In this document: positions 8,193 through 16,783 of the stretch, one piece after another
Layout of the letters: every line of letters starts with the position of its first letter
Position numbering within the stretch: the first letter of the stretch is position 1
Origin: Pantoea cypripedii
Lineage (GTDB): Bacteria > Pseudomonadota > Gammaproteobacteria > Enterobacterales > Enterobacteriaceae
Assembly: GCF_002095535.1 (NCBI RefSeq)
Contig: NZ_MLJI01000001.1
Location: forward strand, 1,849,832-1,913,831
Direction of reading: 5' to 3'
DNA: 64,000 nt
Translations under genes and position numbers: made by a program
Notes under the pieces: model-generated
The model's input: the letters and a program-made list of their open reading frames with translations, nothing else
Told to the model about the DNA's origin: nothing
The model's database searches: none

Positions 8193-10370
8193 TTGTTAAA
8201 ATTTAAACGTAAATGGCTCATCACTATTATGGCTTCCACATTTTCTTCTACTGTGTTCGCCGCTCCTCAGCTCTTCACTGTTGTTGATAAAGATACAACT
8301 GATCAGGAAGCCACGAGGTTGCAACATTTAAGACAGCAATACCAGAATGTTGATTTTATCAGTGTAGATAAGGCGCTACTGGAAAATGAGGCGTCTGTTT
8401 TTCTGTTCAATAATAATGAAAAAATGCCGCCTGTAGAGATTCACGGAACTTCGCTGAGAAAAGATAGCAATGGTATGCACATATGGCAGGGGAATGCAGA
8501 TGATGAAAAAAGCACCGCATCATTTGCGATGAATAATGGCAAGATTACGGGTTCTATTCGACTGAATGACGGGTCTTATTATGAGGTTTTTCCTGTCGAT
8601 CAGGATCGGCAAATTTTGGTCAAAATCGATACTTCAACGCTGGAGAGTGACAATAATGACGTGATTGCAGATGAAACGCCCCCAGCGCATGAACGGACAA
8701 TCAATCAGGTGTTGAGTGAAAATGAAAGCCGCAATACCAGTACCGAACAGGTCAGATTGAGGTTGTTATATGTTTATACCAATCAGTCACGCCATTGGTT
8801 TTCCCCTGATTCGGCACTGAAAGCCGCTCAGATGAATAGCGAATTGAATAAGACCTATGCAAATAGCGATACGCTGGTTCAGTTCGATGTTGCAGGGGTG
8901 CTGGATACCAAAATGGATGAGGGTACCATGTATAGCATGTTAGCTCAGATGCAAAAAACCGATAACGCACTGGGAAAACAGGTTGCGGCAAAAAGAGCGG
9001 AAACACGGGCCGATCTGGTGGTGATTATTTCAGAAGCCTATCAGGCATGCGGCACCGCGCAAAAAGATAAATGGGCAACTGTAGTGCATACCACGTGTGC
9101 TGTGGGCGTTCGGGCCCTGGCTCATGAAATCGGACATAATTTCGGACTTAATCATGGGGAAAAAGAACTGACCTGGCCGCGTTATGCGCATGGTTATCGT
9201 GTACCAGGTTATTTCTCGACGATTATGTCAAAACGATGTGGCGGCTGTGAGGCAGTTAATAACTTTTCTGATCCTTTGAAAAGCTATAAGGGTGTGCCTA
9301 TTGGCACCGCAACAGGTAATGACGCCGTGCGTTTTATCAAAGAACGTCGATTTATTATGGCGGCAATGCATCCGGACTGGGAAAAGCAGCACCAACTTAA
9401 TGGTGGTGCACTGCCAGCGAATCAGTTTTTTGAAATCAACCTGGCAGACCGACAAACTAATAAGCAACAGATTCTTGATTATGCTATTACCAAACCGGGT
9501 GAATGGGACTGGCCATATGAGTTATCCGTCGCAGTCAATAATTTCTTCCCCAAAGACGCTATTGCCGCGGGATTGTTGACTGATGAAGGTAAAATCGTTC
9601 CCAAAAACGGGTCCAGCTATGAAAATTATATCTGGTTGCATCAGGACAAATTGCAAAACTACAAAGTTGATATCAAACGAAGCACTTATGCTGTTGTTAG
9701 GGGAAGCAAATGGGCTGATGTGATGGCCATCAGCGGCGGTGACGGCGTGGCCCCAAACACCACGGTGGTGCTGACCATTAAGAATAAAACTTCAGGTCAG
9801 GCACTGGAGAAATATTATTTCAATAATGATGGAGAACACCTGGCCGCGACAACATGGCCAAACCAGCTGGCACGGACAATCAATAGCCATAATTCATCTA
9901 ACGTGATTGCCGGAGAACTGAAGGACGGAATTTTAAACACCGTTACCGGCAGCGGTTACCGTAACCGGCTGTGGTTCCCGCTGGATAAAAAGAATGATCT
10001 GACGGCGGAGTTTTCTACCCTGAACATTGCAGAGAATCCCTGGGTTGAACAGAAGGATATCTTCGGTGACAGATTCCAGACCGATTTAGCCTCGGGCACC
10101 ACCATTACCGTCGCTGTCAAAAACAGCAGCGGTACGGTGGTGGAACAGCACAAAGTCGCTATTCCTGATGATGAAAATGGAAAGTATCTCAGCCGTTATC
10201 GCTGGCCAGCCTATCTGGCGCATGAGGTTAATACATCGATGACACAAATCAGGCTGGGCGGCAAGCAGGCCGATGGCAGCATTAAAGTGGTGGCGGGGTC
10301 GCAGTATCTTAACTACATGTGGAAGAAAGATCGTGCTAACCAGACGGTGGTGGTGACGTTCAGTAAATAA
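8193..10370 (+). CDS. Secreted reprolysin-like zinc metalloprotease, paralogue 1
   Basis: A 725-residue exported protein. A Sec signal (KFKRK, hydrophobic core, then VFA-APQ) would be cut near residue 23. Residues about 25-185 form a propeptide-like region without cysteine. A catalytic domain (about 186-395) carries HEIGHNFGLNH at 311-321 and a Met-turn TIMS at 343-346. Four cysteines (286, 302, 349, 352) recur in all three paralogues and could form two disulfides. The C-terminal third holds three ~90-residue modules (about 411-500, 523-610, 636-725) sharing W-P..L, DG.I, GS.Y.N..W. The start is TTG at 8193 with GGAG 9 nt upstream. The fold resembles MEROPS M12B/M72 enzymes; substrate is unknown. 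AT-rich 5' sequence suggests acquisition. Confidence 0.8.
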   Translation: MLKFKRKWLITIMASTFSSTVFAAPQLFTVVDKDTTDQEATRLQHLRQQYQNVDFISVDKALLENEASVFLFNNNEKMPPVEIHGTSLRKDSNGMHIWQGNADDEKSTASFAMNNGKITGSIRLNDGSYYEVFPVDQDRQILVKIDTSTLESDNNDVIADETPPAHERTINQVLSENESRNTSTEQVRLRLLYVYTNQSRHWFSPDSALKAAQMNSELNKTYANSDTLVQFDVAGVLDTKMDEGTMYSMLAQMQKTDNALGKQVAAKRAETRADLVVIISEAYQACGTAQKDKWATVVHTTCAVGVRALAHEIGHNFGLNHGEKELTWPRYAHGYRVPGYFSTIMSKRCGGCEAVNNFSDPLKSYKGVPIGTATGNDAVRFIKERRFIMAAMHPDWEKQHQLNGGALPANQFFEINLADRQTNKQQILDYAITKPGEWDWPYELSVAVNNFFPKDAIAAGLLTDEGKIVPKNGSSYENYIWLHQDKLQNYKVDIKRSTYAVVRGSKWADVMAISGGDGVAPNTTVVLTIKNKTSGQALEKYYFNNDGEHLAATTWPNQLARTINSHNSSNVIAGELKDGILNTVTGSGYRNRLWFPLDKKNDLTAEFSTLNIAENPWVEQKDIFGDRFQTDLASGTTITVAVKNSSGTVVEQHKVAIPDDENGKYLSRYRWPAYLAHEVNTSMTQIRLGGKQADGSIKVVAGSQYLNYMWKKDRANQTVVVTFSK

Positions 10371-10381
10371 AGCCTGACATC

Positions 10382-10407
10382 CGGCTGGCTTTACAGATAG
10401 CCAGCCG
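10382..10407 (+). terminator. Hairpin after metalloprotease 1
   Basis: CGGCTGGCT (10382-10390) and AGCCAGCCG (10399-10407) form a perfect 9-bp stem with an 8-nt loop, 12 nt after the stop. No T-run follows, so termination is uncertain. A related hairpin follows each of the other two copies. Confidence 0.45.
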
Positions 10408-10581
10408 TAATTCTGCTATGAAATAATATCCATATCTTCGCAAGCCGTTCCTGACCACCATCAGGAAATTCCTCTGAAATCCTCCCCGGTTCCTGAAGCT
10501 GATGTAGGGCAACCGTATTGGTCATTTCCTGATTTTTAATAAAATACCCTTTTCGGTTTTATTAATTCAGGATTAGTTATT

Positions 10582-12762
10582 TTGCGCACCTTCAAGAAGA
10601 AATTTTTATTTGCCGTCATTGCATCGGCACTTTCATCATCAGTTCTGGCTGCTCCCCAGCTGTTTAGCATTGTCGAGAAAGATGTTAATAGACAGGACTC
10701 TCCTCTTTTAAGAACTCTCCAGGAAGAACATAAAGATTACAAACTGGTAAATATCAATAAGGATATATTGTTAAGCCGATCGTCATCATTCCAGATTGCG
10801 ATGGAAGGTGGGGGGGAACCGGTTGAAATCCGTGCTACATCTCTGATGAAAGATGCCAGTGGTATTGATATCTGGCGGGGAGGTTCAGAAGACGAACAAA
10901 GCACGGCTACTTTTGCCATCAATGACGGAGGTGTGAATGGCAGCATCCGGCTGAGTGATGGCTCTTTTTATGAGTTCTATCCTGTTGCTCGGGGTTTATA
11001 TGCGCTGGTGAAAATAGATACCTCTCATATCTCAGCAGACGAGCATGATGATGTCTGGGATGATGCGGCAACAGAGAAATTCCATGAAGTTAATGAAAAG
11101 TTGAATAACAAGGAAAATTTCACTACCAGCACGACCCCAGCCAGAATAAAAATACTGTATGTTTATACAAACCAAACTCGTGATAAATTTCAGGAAGACC
11201 CCGCCAGATATGCTACCTATCTTACCGGTGAGTTAAATATTAGCCATTCAAGAAGTGAGACCTTCACTCAATTTGAATCGGTAGGGGCTGTCGATGCAAA
11301 AATGGATGAAGGTAGAATGGATAGTATGCGAGCACAAATGGGGAAAGCCACGACTACATTAGGTAAACTGGTCGCTGAAAAGCGAGCAGAAACGCGAGCC
11401 GACCTTGTGGTATTAATATCGAAAGCTAACGAATTATGCGGAACAGCTGATGGTTGGGGACCAAACAGTGTTGTTAATGTGGATTGTGCGGTCAAAACCA
11501 GAACGTTGGCACATGAGACCGGTCATAACTTCGGATTAAAACACAATGAAGATGAGGCAACATGGCCACCCTATGCCAACGGTTATGGGGTGCCAGGCAA
11601 GTTCCGTACAATTATGTCAAAAGAATGTTCGCCGTCCTGCCCAAAAGTGGACTATTTTTCTACGCCAAATAAATCTTCTCATGGTCAGCCGGTAGGTACG
11701 GCGGCAAGTAATGATGCTGTGCGCCATATCAGGGAAAGACGTTTTATTGTTGCGAATTACTTTCCTGACTGGGAAAAACAACACCAACTTAATGGCGGTG
11801 CATTGCCAGCGAATCAGTTTTTTGAAGTCAGCCTGACAGATCGACAAACTAATAAGCAGCAAATCCTTGACCATATTATTATCAACGCTGGTGAATGGAG
11901 TTGGCCATATGAGTTATCCGTGGCAGTCAATAAATTCTTCCCTAAAGACGCTGTTGCTGCAGGATTGCTGACTGATGATGGTAGTATTGTACCGAAAAAC
12001 GGATCCAGTTATGAAAACTATATCTGGTTGCATCAGGATAAATTACAAAACTATAAAGTTGATATCAAACGTAATACCTATGCTGTCGTCAGAGGGAACA
12101 AATGGGCTGATTTGATGGCGATTAGTGGCGGCGACGGTGTGGCCCCAAACACCACGGTAGTGCTGACCATTAAGAATAAAACTTCAGGCCAGGCGCTGGA
12201 GAAATATTATTTCAATAATGATGGTGAGCAGCTTACCTCCACATCATGGCCGCACCAGCTGGCTCAGGTGATCAATAGCCACAATTCACCGAATCTGATT
12301 GCCGGAGAACTGAAGGACGGAATTTTCAACACCGTCACCGGCAGTGGTTTCCGCAACCGGTTGTGGTTCCCGCTGGATAAGAAGAACGATTTGATGGCGG
12401 AATTTTCCACCCTGAATATTGCAGAGAACCCCTGGGTTGAACAGAAGGATATCTTCGGTGACCGATTCCAGACCGATTTAGCCTCGGGCACCACCATTAC
12501 TGTCGCCGTTAAAAACAGCAGCGGCTCGGTGGTGGAACAACGCAGCGTCGAGATTCCTGATGGAAAGGATGGCGAGTACCTCAGCCGTTACCGCTGGCCG
12601 GCCTATCTGGCGCATGAAATTAATAAATCCATGACGCAAATCAGGCTGGGCGGCAAGCAGGCCGATGGCAGCATTAAAGTGGTGGAGTGGTCGCAGTATC
12701 TTAACTACATGTGGAAGAAAGACCGTGCTAACCAGACGGTGGTGGTGACCTTCAGTAAATAA
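10582..12762 (+). CDS. Secreted reprolysin-like zinc metalloprotease, paralogue 2
   Basis: A 726-residue paralogue of the preceding gene with the same layout: signal peptide ending VLA-APQ, cysteine-free propeptide-like region, catalytic domain with HETGHNFGLKH at 311-321 (threonine replaces the isoleucine seen in both sisters) and Met-turn TIMS, and three C-terminal modules. The zinc histidines and catalytic glutamate are intact, so activity is expected. From about residue 396 to the end it is nearly identical to paralogue 1, while the propeptide-like region is much more diverged. The start is TTG at 10582 with AGGA 9 nt upstream. The 211-nt gap before it contains the first copy's hairpin and AT-rich sequence. 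Confidence 0.8.
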   Translation: MRTFKKKFLFAVIASALSSSVLAAPQLFSIVEKDVNRQDSPLLRTLQEEHKDYKLVNINKDILLSRSSSFQIAMEGGGEPVEIRATSLMKDASGIDIWRGGSEDEQSTATFAINDGGVNGSIRLSDGSFYEFYPVARGLYALVKIDTSHISADEHDDVWDDAATEKFHEVNEKLNNKENFTTSTTPARIKILYVYTNQTRDKFQEDPARYATYLTGELNISHSRSETFTQFESVGAVDAKMDEGRMDSMRAQMGKATTTLGKLVAEKRAETRADLVVLISKANELCGTADGWGPNSVVNVDCAVKTRTLAHETGHNFGLKHNEDEATWPPYANGYGVPGKFRTIMSKECSPSCPKVDYFSTPNKSSHGQPVGTAASNDAVRHIRERRFIVANYFPDWEKQHQLNGGALPANQFFEVSLTDRQTNKQQILDHIIINAGEWSWPYELSVAVNKFFPKDAVAAGLLTDDGSIVPKNGSSYENYIWLHQDKLQNYKVDIKRNTYAVVRGNKWADLMAISGGDGVAPNTTVVLTIKNKTSGQALEKYYFNNDGEQLTSTSWPHQLAQVINSHNSPNLIAGELKDGIFNTVTGSGFRNRLWFPLDKKNDLMAEFSTLNIAENPWVEQKDIFGDRFQTDLASGTTITVAVKNSSGSVVEQRSVEIPDGKDGEYLSRYRWPAYLAHEINKSMTQIRLGGKQADGSIKVVEWSQYLNYMWKKDRANQTVVVTFSK

Positions 12763-12772
12763 AGCCTGACAT

Positions 12773-12804
12773 CCGGCTGGCTGCTTTTATATGCAGCCAG
12801 CTGG
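12773..12804 (+). terminator. Hairpin after metalloprotease 2
   Basis: CCGGCTGGCTGC (12773-12784) and GCAGCCAGCTGG (12793-12804) form a 12-bp stem with one G-T pair and an 8-nt AT loop. The sequence is related to the hairpin after paralogue 1. There is no T-run, so it may attenuate rather than terminate transcription into the third gene. Confidence 0.45.
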
Positions 12805-12846
12805 AACAAGCCACAGAATAATATTTTCATCTCAGGATTAATGATT

Positions 12847-15027
12847 TTGTTCACATTTAGACAGAAGTTGTTATTTACCCTTATTGCCTCAACATTATCC
12901 ACCTCAGTTCTTTCCGCACCGCAGTTGTTCAGCGTGGCGGCGAAAGATCCCAATGGGCCGGATACGCCGCTGTTAAGAAGTCTCCAGAATAATCACAGGG
13001 ATTACCAGCTGGTTAACATTAATCAGAATATTTTATTAAGTCGCTCTTCATCCTTCGGGTTTAAGGCCAGAGATAACGGACAGGAAATCGAAATCAAAGC
13101 CATCTCACTGGAAAAAGATAATGTTGGTAATGATATCTGGCGGGGTAAGGCGGAAAATGGTCAGGGAGAGGCCACTTTTTCGGTTCGCGATGGGAAAATC
13201 AACGGCGGCATTACGCTAAACGATGGGTCTTATTATGAAATTTATCCGGTAACTGAAGGCTTACAGGCGCTGGTGAAAGTTGATGCATCAGATTTTCATG
13301 AAGATGAAAACGATACTGTCACCGACGAAAAGGCGGAAGCTCATCAACATGAGTTAAGTGATGCCCAAAGCGAGAGAGAAACATTAAGCACGGATACGAC
13401 ACCGGCCAGAATAAGGGTTTTATATCTTTATACTAATCAGTCCCGTGGGGACTTTGGAGGTAACCCAATACTTTTCGCAGGTTACCTCAACGATAAATTG
13501 AATCAAAGTTATGCAGACAGTGAAACGCACATTCAGTTCGATGTGGCCGGAGTTATTGATTCAAAGATCGATGAGACGGCTATAACTACGATGATTAATC
13601 AAATGATTACGGCCGGTACACCGTTGGGTAAACTGGTGGCAGAGAAAAAGGCAGAAACACATGCTGATCTTATTACTTTAATCGTAAAAGATGGTAGCAC
13701 TAACTGTGGAATGGCTCATCTGGGTCTAAGAACGAGTGTGGTGGCGGTAGGATGCTCTGTTGCCACAGGATGGCATACTCTGGCTCACGAAATAGGGCAT
13801 AACTTTGGCCTGGGACATAATGTAGGCTCGAACTCGAAAGGTCCGTATGCGCATGGTCACCGTGTGGAGGGCAAATTTCGCACGATTATGTCATCTGTGT
13901 GTTCTTTAGCATGTACGCGAATCAACCACTTTTCTACACCGCTAAAAAATCAGGATGGTCTGCCAATGGGTACGGCGGCACAAAATGATGCAGTGCGTTT
14001 CCTCAGAGAAGTCCGTTTTAATTTCAGCGACACCTATCCCTATTGGGACAGTCAGTATCAGCTGAATGATGGTGATCTTCCGGCACATCAATACTTTGAA
14101 GTGATTCTGACCAATCGTCAGACTAGTAAAACCATCAGCCTGGACAAGAAAATCATTAATCCAGGGCAGTGGGACTGGCCCTTCGAGGTCGCGACTGCGG
14201 TCAATAGCTATTTCCCCAAAGGCATTGTTGAAGCAGGGCGTCCAAGAGGGGGCGTGATTATTCCTGCCAGTGGCTCCAGCTACCTGAACCATATCTGGCT
14301 GCATCAGGACAAAAAAGATGCTTACAAGGTGGATGTGAAGCGCAAAACCTATGCGGTAGTGCGGGGTAAAGAGTGGGGCGATGTAATGCCCATCGATGGT
14401 GGTAATGGTATGCCTGCGGATGCCACCATGATGCTGAACATTAAAGATAAAGTTTCGGGCCAGGTGCTGGAGACGCATTATTTCATTAATGGCCGTCAGG
14501 CTCTTGATAAAACATCATGGCCGCACCGACTGGCGCAGATAATCAACAGCCAGCAGTCAACCAACGTCATCGCCGGTGAACTGAAGGACGGTAATTTCAA
14601 CACCGTAACCGGCAGCGGTTTCCGTAATCTGCTGTGGTTCCCGCTGGAGAAGAAAAACACGCTGAGCGCTGAATTTACTCTCCTGAGTGCGGCTGAAAAC
14701 CCCTGGGTCGAAGAAGTTGGCGCTTATGGTAATAAGCACATGACTGACCTGGAAAAGGACACCGTCGTGACGATTAAAGTGAAAAACAGCAGCGGCGTGG
14801 TGGTTGAGCAACATAGCGTCAGGATCGATGATGCTGAACTGGACCGTTACAGATGGCCGACCTATGCAGCAAAAATATTCAACCAGGAATTTACCCAAAT
14901 CATTATCGGGGAAAAAGATAAGGCCGGAAGTGGCAGTATCGACATCATTCCGGGGTCGCAATATCGCAACCTTATCTGGAAGAAACAGCGCGCCAACATG
15001 ACAGTTGAGGTTTCTTACAGTAAATAA
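12847..15027 (+). CDS. Secreted reprolysin-like zinc metalloprotease, paralogue 3
   Basis: The most diverged of the three paralogues, 726 residues from a TTG at 12847. An ATG at 12841 is in frame, but it sits only 3 nt after AGGA, whereas the TTG is 9 nt away. The DNA also aligns with paralogue 2 so that the two TTGs coincide. A signal peptide ends near VLS-APQ. HEIGHNFGLGH lies at about 314-324, the Met-turn reads TIMSS, and four cysteines sit in the positions seen in the sisters. The same three C-terminal modules follow (first: NQ..FEV, W-DWPFEV, GSSYLNHIW). It lies 84 nt after paralogue 2, so co-transcription is possible. Substrate and target are unknown. Confidence 0.8.
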   Translation: MFTFRQKLLFTLIASTLSTSVLSAPQLFSVAAKDPNGPDTPLLRSLQNNHRDYQLVNINQNILLSRSSSFGFKARDNGQEIEIKAISLEKDNVGNDIWRGKAENGQGEATFSVRDGKINGGITLNDGSYYEIYPVTEGLQALVKVDASDFHEDENDTVTDEKAEAHQHELSDAQSERETLSTDTTPARIRVLYLYTNQSRGDFGGNPILFAGYLNDKLNQSYADSETHIQFDVAGVIDSKIDETAITTMINQMITAGTPLGKLVAEKKAETHADLITLIVKDGSTNCGMAHLGLRTSVVAVGCSVATGWHTLAHEIGHNFGLGHNVGSNSKGPYAHGHRVEGKFRTIMSSVCSLACTRINHFSTPLKNQDGLPMGTAAQNDAVRFLREVRFNFSDTYPYWDSQYQLNDGDLPAHQYFEVILTNRQTSKTISLDKKIINPGQWDWPFEVATAVNSYFPKGIVEAGRPRGGVIIPASGSSYLNHIWLHQDKKDAYKVDVKRKTYAVVRGKEWGDVMPIDGGNGMPADATMMLNIKDKVSGQVLETHYFINGRQALDKTSWPHRLAQIINSQQSTNVIAGELKDGNFNTVTGSGFRNLLWFPLEKKNTLSAEFTLLSAAENPWVEEVGAYGNKHMTDLEKDTVVTIKVKNSSGVVVEQHSVRIDDAELDRYRWPTYAAKIFNQEFTQIIIGEKDKAGSGSIDIIPGSQYRNLIWKKQRANMTVEVSYSK

Positions 15028-15035
15028 GACAGAAA

Positions 15036-15070
15036 GCCGGGCTGGTGGCCTTTTTGCTATCCAGCCCGGC
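15036..15070 (+). terminator. Hairpin after metalloprotease 3
   Basis: GCCGGGCTGG (15036-15045) and CCAGCCCGGC (15061-15070) form a perfect 10-bp stem with a 15-nt loop, 8 nt after the stop. It probably ends the metalloprotease transcription unit and faces the RprA terminator from the other strand. Confidence 0.5.
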
Positions 15071-15100
15071 ATATCTCTGCAGGATTGGCTTAAAAAACAC

Positions 15101-15208
15101 AAAAAAAAAGCCCATCACAGGGGATGGGCAAAGACTACACACAGCAATTCTTCACTTTACTCAGGGGAAAAAGGTTGTTTTAAAATCAGTGGTTTGATCT
15201 CAAACATA
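15101..15208 (-). ncRNA. rprA: RprA, Hfq-dependent small RNA
   Basis: On the minus strand the sequence GAATTGCTGTGTGTAGTCTT followed by TGCCCATC matches my memory of E. coli RprA, as does the preceding CCCCTGAGT. It ends in a perfect intrinsic terminator: GCCCATC and GATGGGC stem at 15110-15129, then nine T. In E. coli RprA pairs with the rpoS leader to activate translation, and also acts on csgD and others. The 5' end near 15208 is inferred from a TAACAT -10 candidate at 15215-15220. The 5' arm (GTTTGA..TCAAAC) differs in sequence from E. coli but also folds. Position beside ydiK is as in E. coli. Confidence 0.9.
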
Positions 15209-15243
15209 GGAAACATGTTATTCACAGCCGCTTCTGGCGTCTT

Positions 15244-15257
15244 TAAGAATCCTCTTA
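15244..15257 (-). promoter_or_regulatory. RcsB box upstream of rprA
   Basis: TAAGAGGATTCTTA on the minus strand is a near-palindrome fitting the RcsB/RcsAB consensus (TAAGAAT-ATTCCTA type). It lies about 36-50 nt upstream of the inferred rprA start, matching RcsB activation of rprA known in E. coli. Confidence 0.7.
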
Positions 15258-15463
15258 TTAGTTTAAAGCTGATAATCTTTTATCGCCGTTTTTAGCCGGT
15301 TTAAACCGCGATTCAGTACGAAAAATAATCTTTCCGTTACGAAAATTGACCTAAAGAGGGTGGAATTGCGGTTTTTCTTAAAAATCACTTATGGAAAATT
15401 TTGCTTTCGGCAGGAAACTCAGTGATGGCGATTAACTGAGGCTAATCGCCGTCAGGCAGGGGA

Positions 15464-16576
15464 TCAGGCAGTGTGATCGTCGTGTTCTGTCAGTTCTTCA
15501 ACCACATCAACAGGATCGTCATCCGGGGCCGGCACTTCGTGCATCCATGCCGATACCAGACGATAAGAAACCGCCAGCACCACCGGACCAATAAACAGAC
15601 CAATCATGCCAAAGGCCACCAGACCACCGATCACACCGGAGAGAATCAAAATCATCGGCAAATCGGCACCCATGCGGATCAACATCGGGCGCAACACGTT
15701 ATCGAGCGTACCCACGACACAACTCCACACCAGCAACACCGTGCCCCAGGTGGTATCGCCGCTCCAGTAAAGCCAGATAATGGCAGGTACCAGCACGATC
15801 AGCGGACCAAGCTGTACCAGGCAGGAGAGGATCATCACCACGGTTAATAAGGTGGCATAAGGAATGCCGGAAATGGCTAACCCGATACCGCCCAGCACCC
15901 CCTGTACCAGCGCAGTGACCACCACGCCGAGCGCAACGGCACGAATTGCCTGACCAGCGAGCAGCACCGCAGCATCGCCACGGCGTCCCCCCATACGGCA
16001 GGCAAAATGACGGATACCCTGTCCGACCTGCTCACCACGCCAGTACAGCAGCACGCTAAACAGCAACATCAGTCCCAGATGCAACATAAAGCGGCCAAAG
16101 TGACCGGCCTGCGCCACAAAGAAGCCGGTGGTGCGGCCAATGTACGGTTGTAGCTTGTTCATGATGGCGGTGCCGCCACCGTCCACCAGCAGGTGATAGC
16201 TGGAGAACAGCTTGTTACCCACCATCGGGACTTCTTTCAGCCAGTCCAGCTGAGGCAATACCAGGTGGCCCTGGGTCGCCCAGGCAATTACCGGGGCGCT
16301 GTTATCAATCAGGCTATTAACCAGCACGGCGATAGGAATGATAAACAGCAGCAGCAACAGGATGGTCATCGCCACCACTGCCAGTGAACGGCGTCCCCAG
16401 AGCAGATGTTGCAATCTGATCATCAATGGCCAGGTGGCGATCACCACCATACTGGCCCAGGCAAAGCCCAGGATGAAAGGCTGAACCACCCAAAGACAGG
16501 CGGTGATCATGATCAGGATAAACATCAGTGAGAACAGCATTTGCGGTAAATCCAGACCGCGTTGCAGGTTTTTCAT
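15464..16576 (-). CDS. ydiK: YdiK, AI-2E-family inner-membrane transporter
   Basis: A 370-residue polytopic membrane protein, the same length as E. coli YdiK, of the AI-2 exporter (PerM/TqsA-like) family. Multiple hydrophobic segments are visible at the N-terminus (about 12-60), near 65-90, and in the C-terminal half (about 195-330), with the characteristic GIPYATLLTVVMILSCLVQL region. The C-terminus is acidic (PDDDPVDVVEELTEHDD). Its substrate is not established. It diverges from ydiJ, and a PurR-type box lies about 175 nt upstream; from memory, ydiK has been predicted to belong to the PurR regulon. rprA lies downstream on the same strand. Confidence 0.88.
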   Translation of the reverse strand: MKNLQRGLDLPQMLFSLMFILIMITACLWVVQPFILGFAWASMVVIATWPLMIRLQHLLWGRRSLAVVAMTILLLLLFIIPIAVLVNSLIDNSAPVIAWATQGHLVLPQLDWLKEVPMVGNKLFSSYHLLVDGGGTAIMNKLQPYIGRTTGFFVAQAGHFGRFMLHLGLMLLFSVLLYWRGEQVGQGIRHFACRMGGRRGDAAVLLAGQAIRAVALGVVVTALVQGVLGGIGLAISGIPYATLLTVVMILSCLVQLGPLIVLVPAIIWLYWSGDTTWGTVLLVWSCVVGTLDNVLRPMLIRMGADLPMILILSGVIGGLVAFGMIGLFIGPVVLAVSYRLVSAWMHEVPAPDDDPVDVVEELTEHDDHTA

Positions 16577-16749
16577 AACAGCGTCTTGACCTCAATTGAA
16601 TCCTTTGCGGAGGGGCTTGCTGGCCCTGATTAATGATGATCTATTTCCTGGCGATTAAACAGGGGGATAGCGGGTGCTTTTTACGTTTCCTGAAAAAACA
16701 GCAGGCGACAAAAAAATGTGATAAAACGAATGGTTCATAAAAATCGACT

Positions 16750-16765
16750 ACGCAAACGTTTACAA
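16750..16765. promoter_or_regulatory. PurR-type operator between ydiK and ydiJ
   Basis: ACGCAAACGTTTACAA matches the PurR operator consensus (ACGCAAACGTTTNCGT) in its first 12 bases and the later C. It sits 18 nt before the ydiJ ATG and in the divergent region shared with ydiK. Which gene it controls cannot be read from the sequence. Confidence 0.6.
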
Positions 16766-16783
16766 CATCTCGGTCACCCAATA

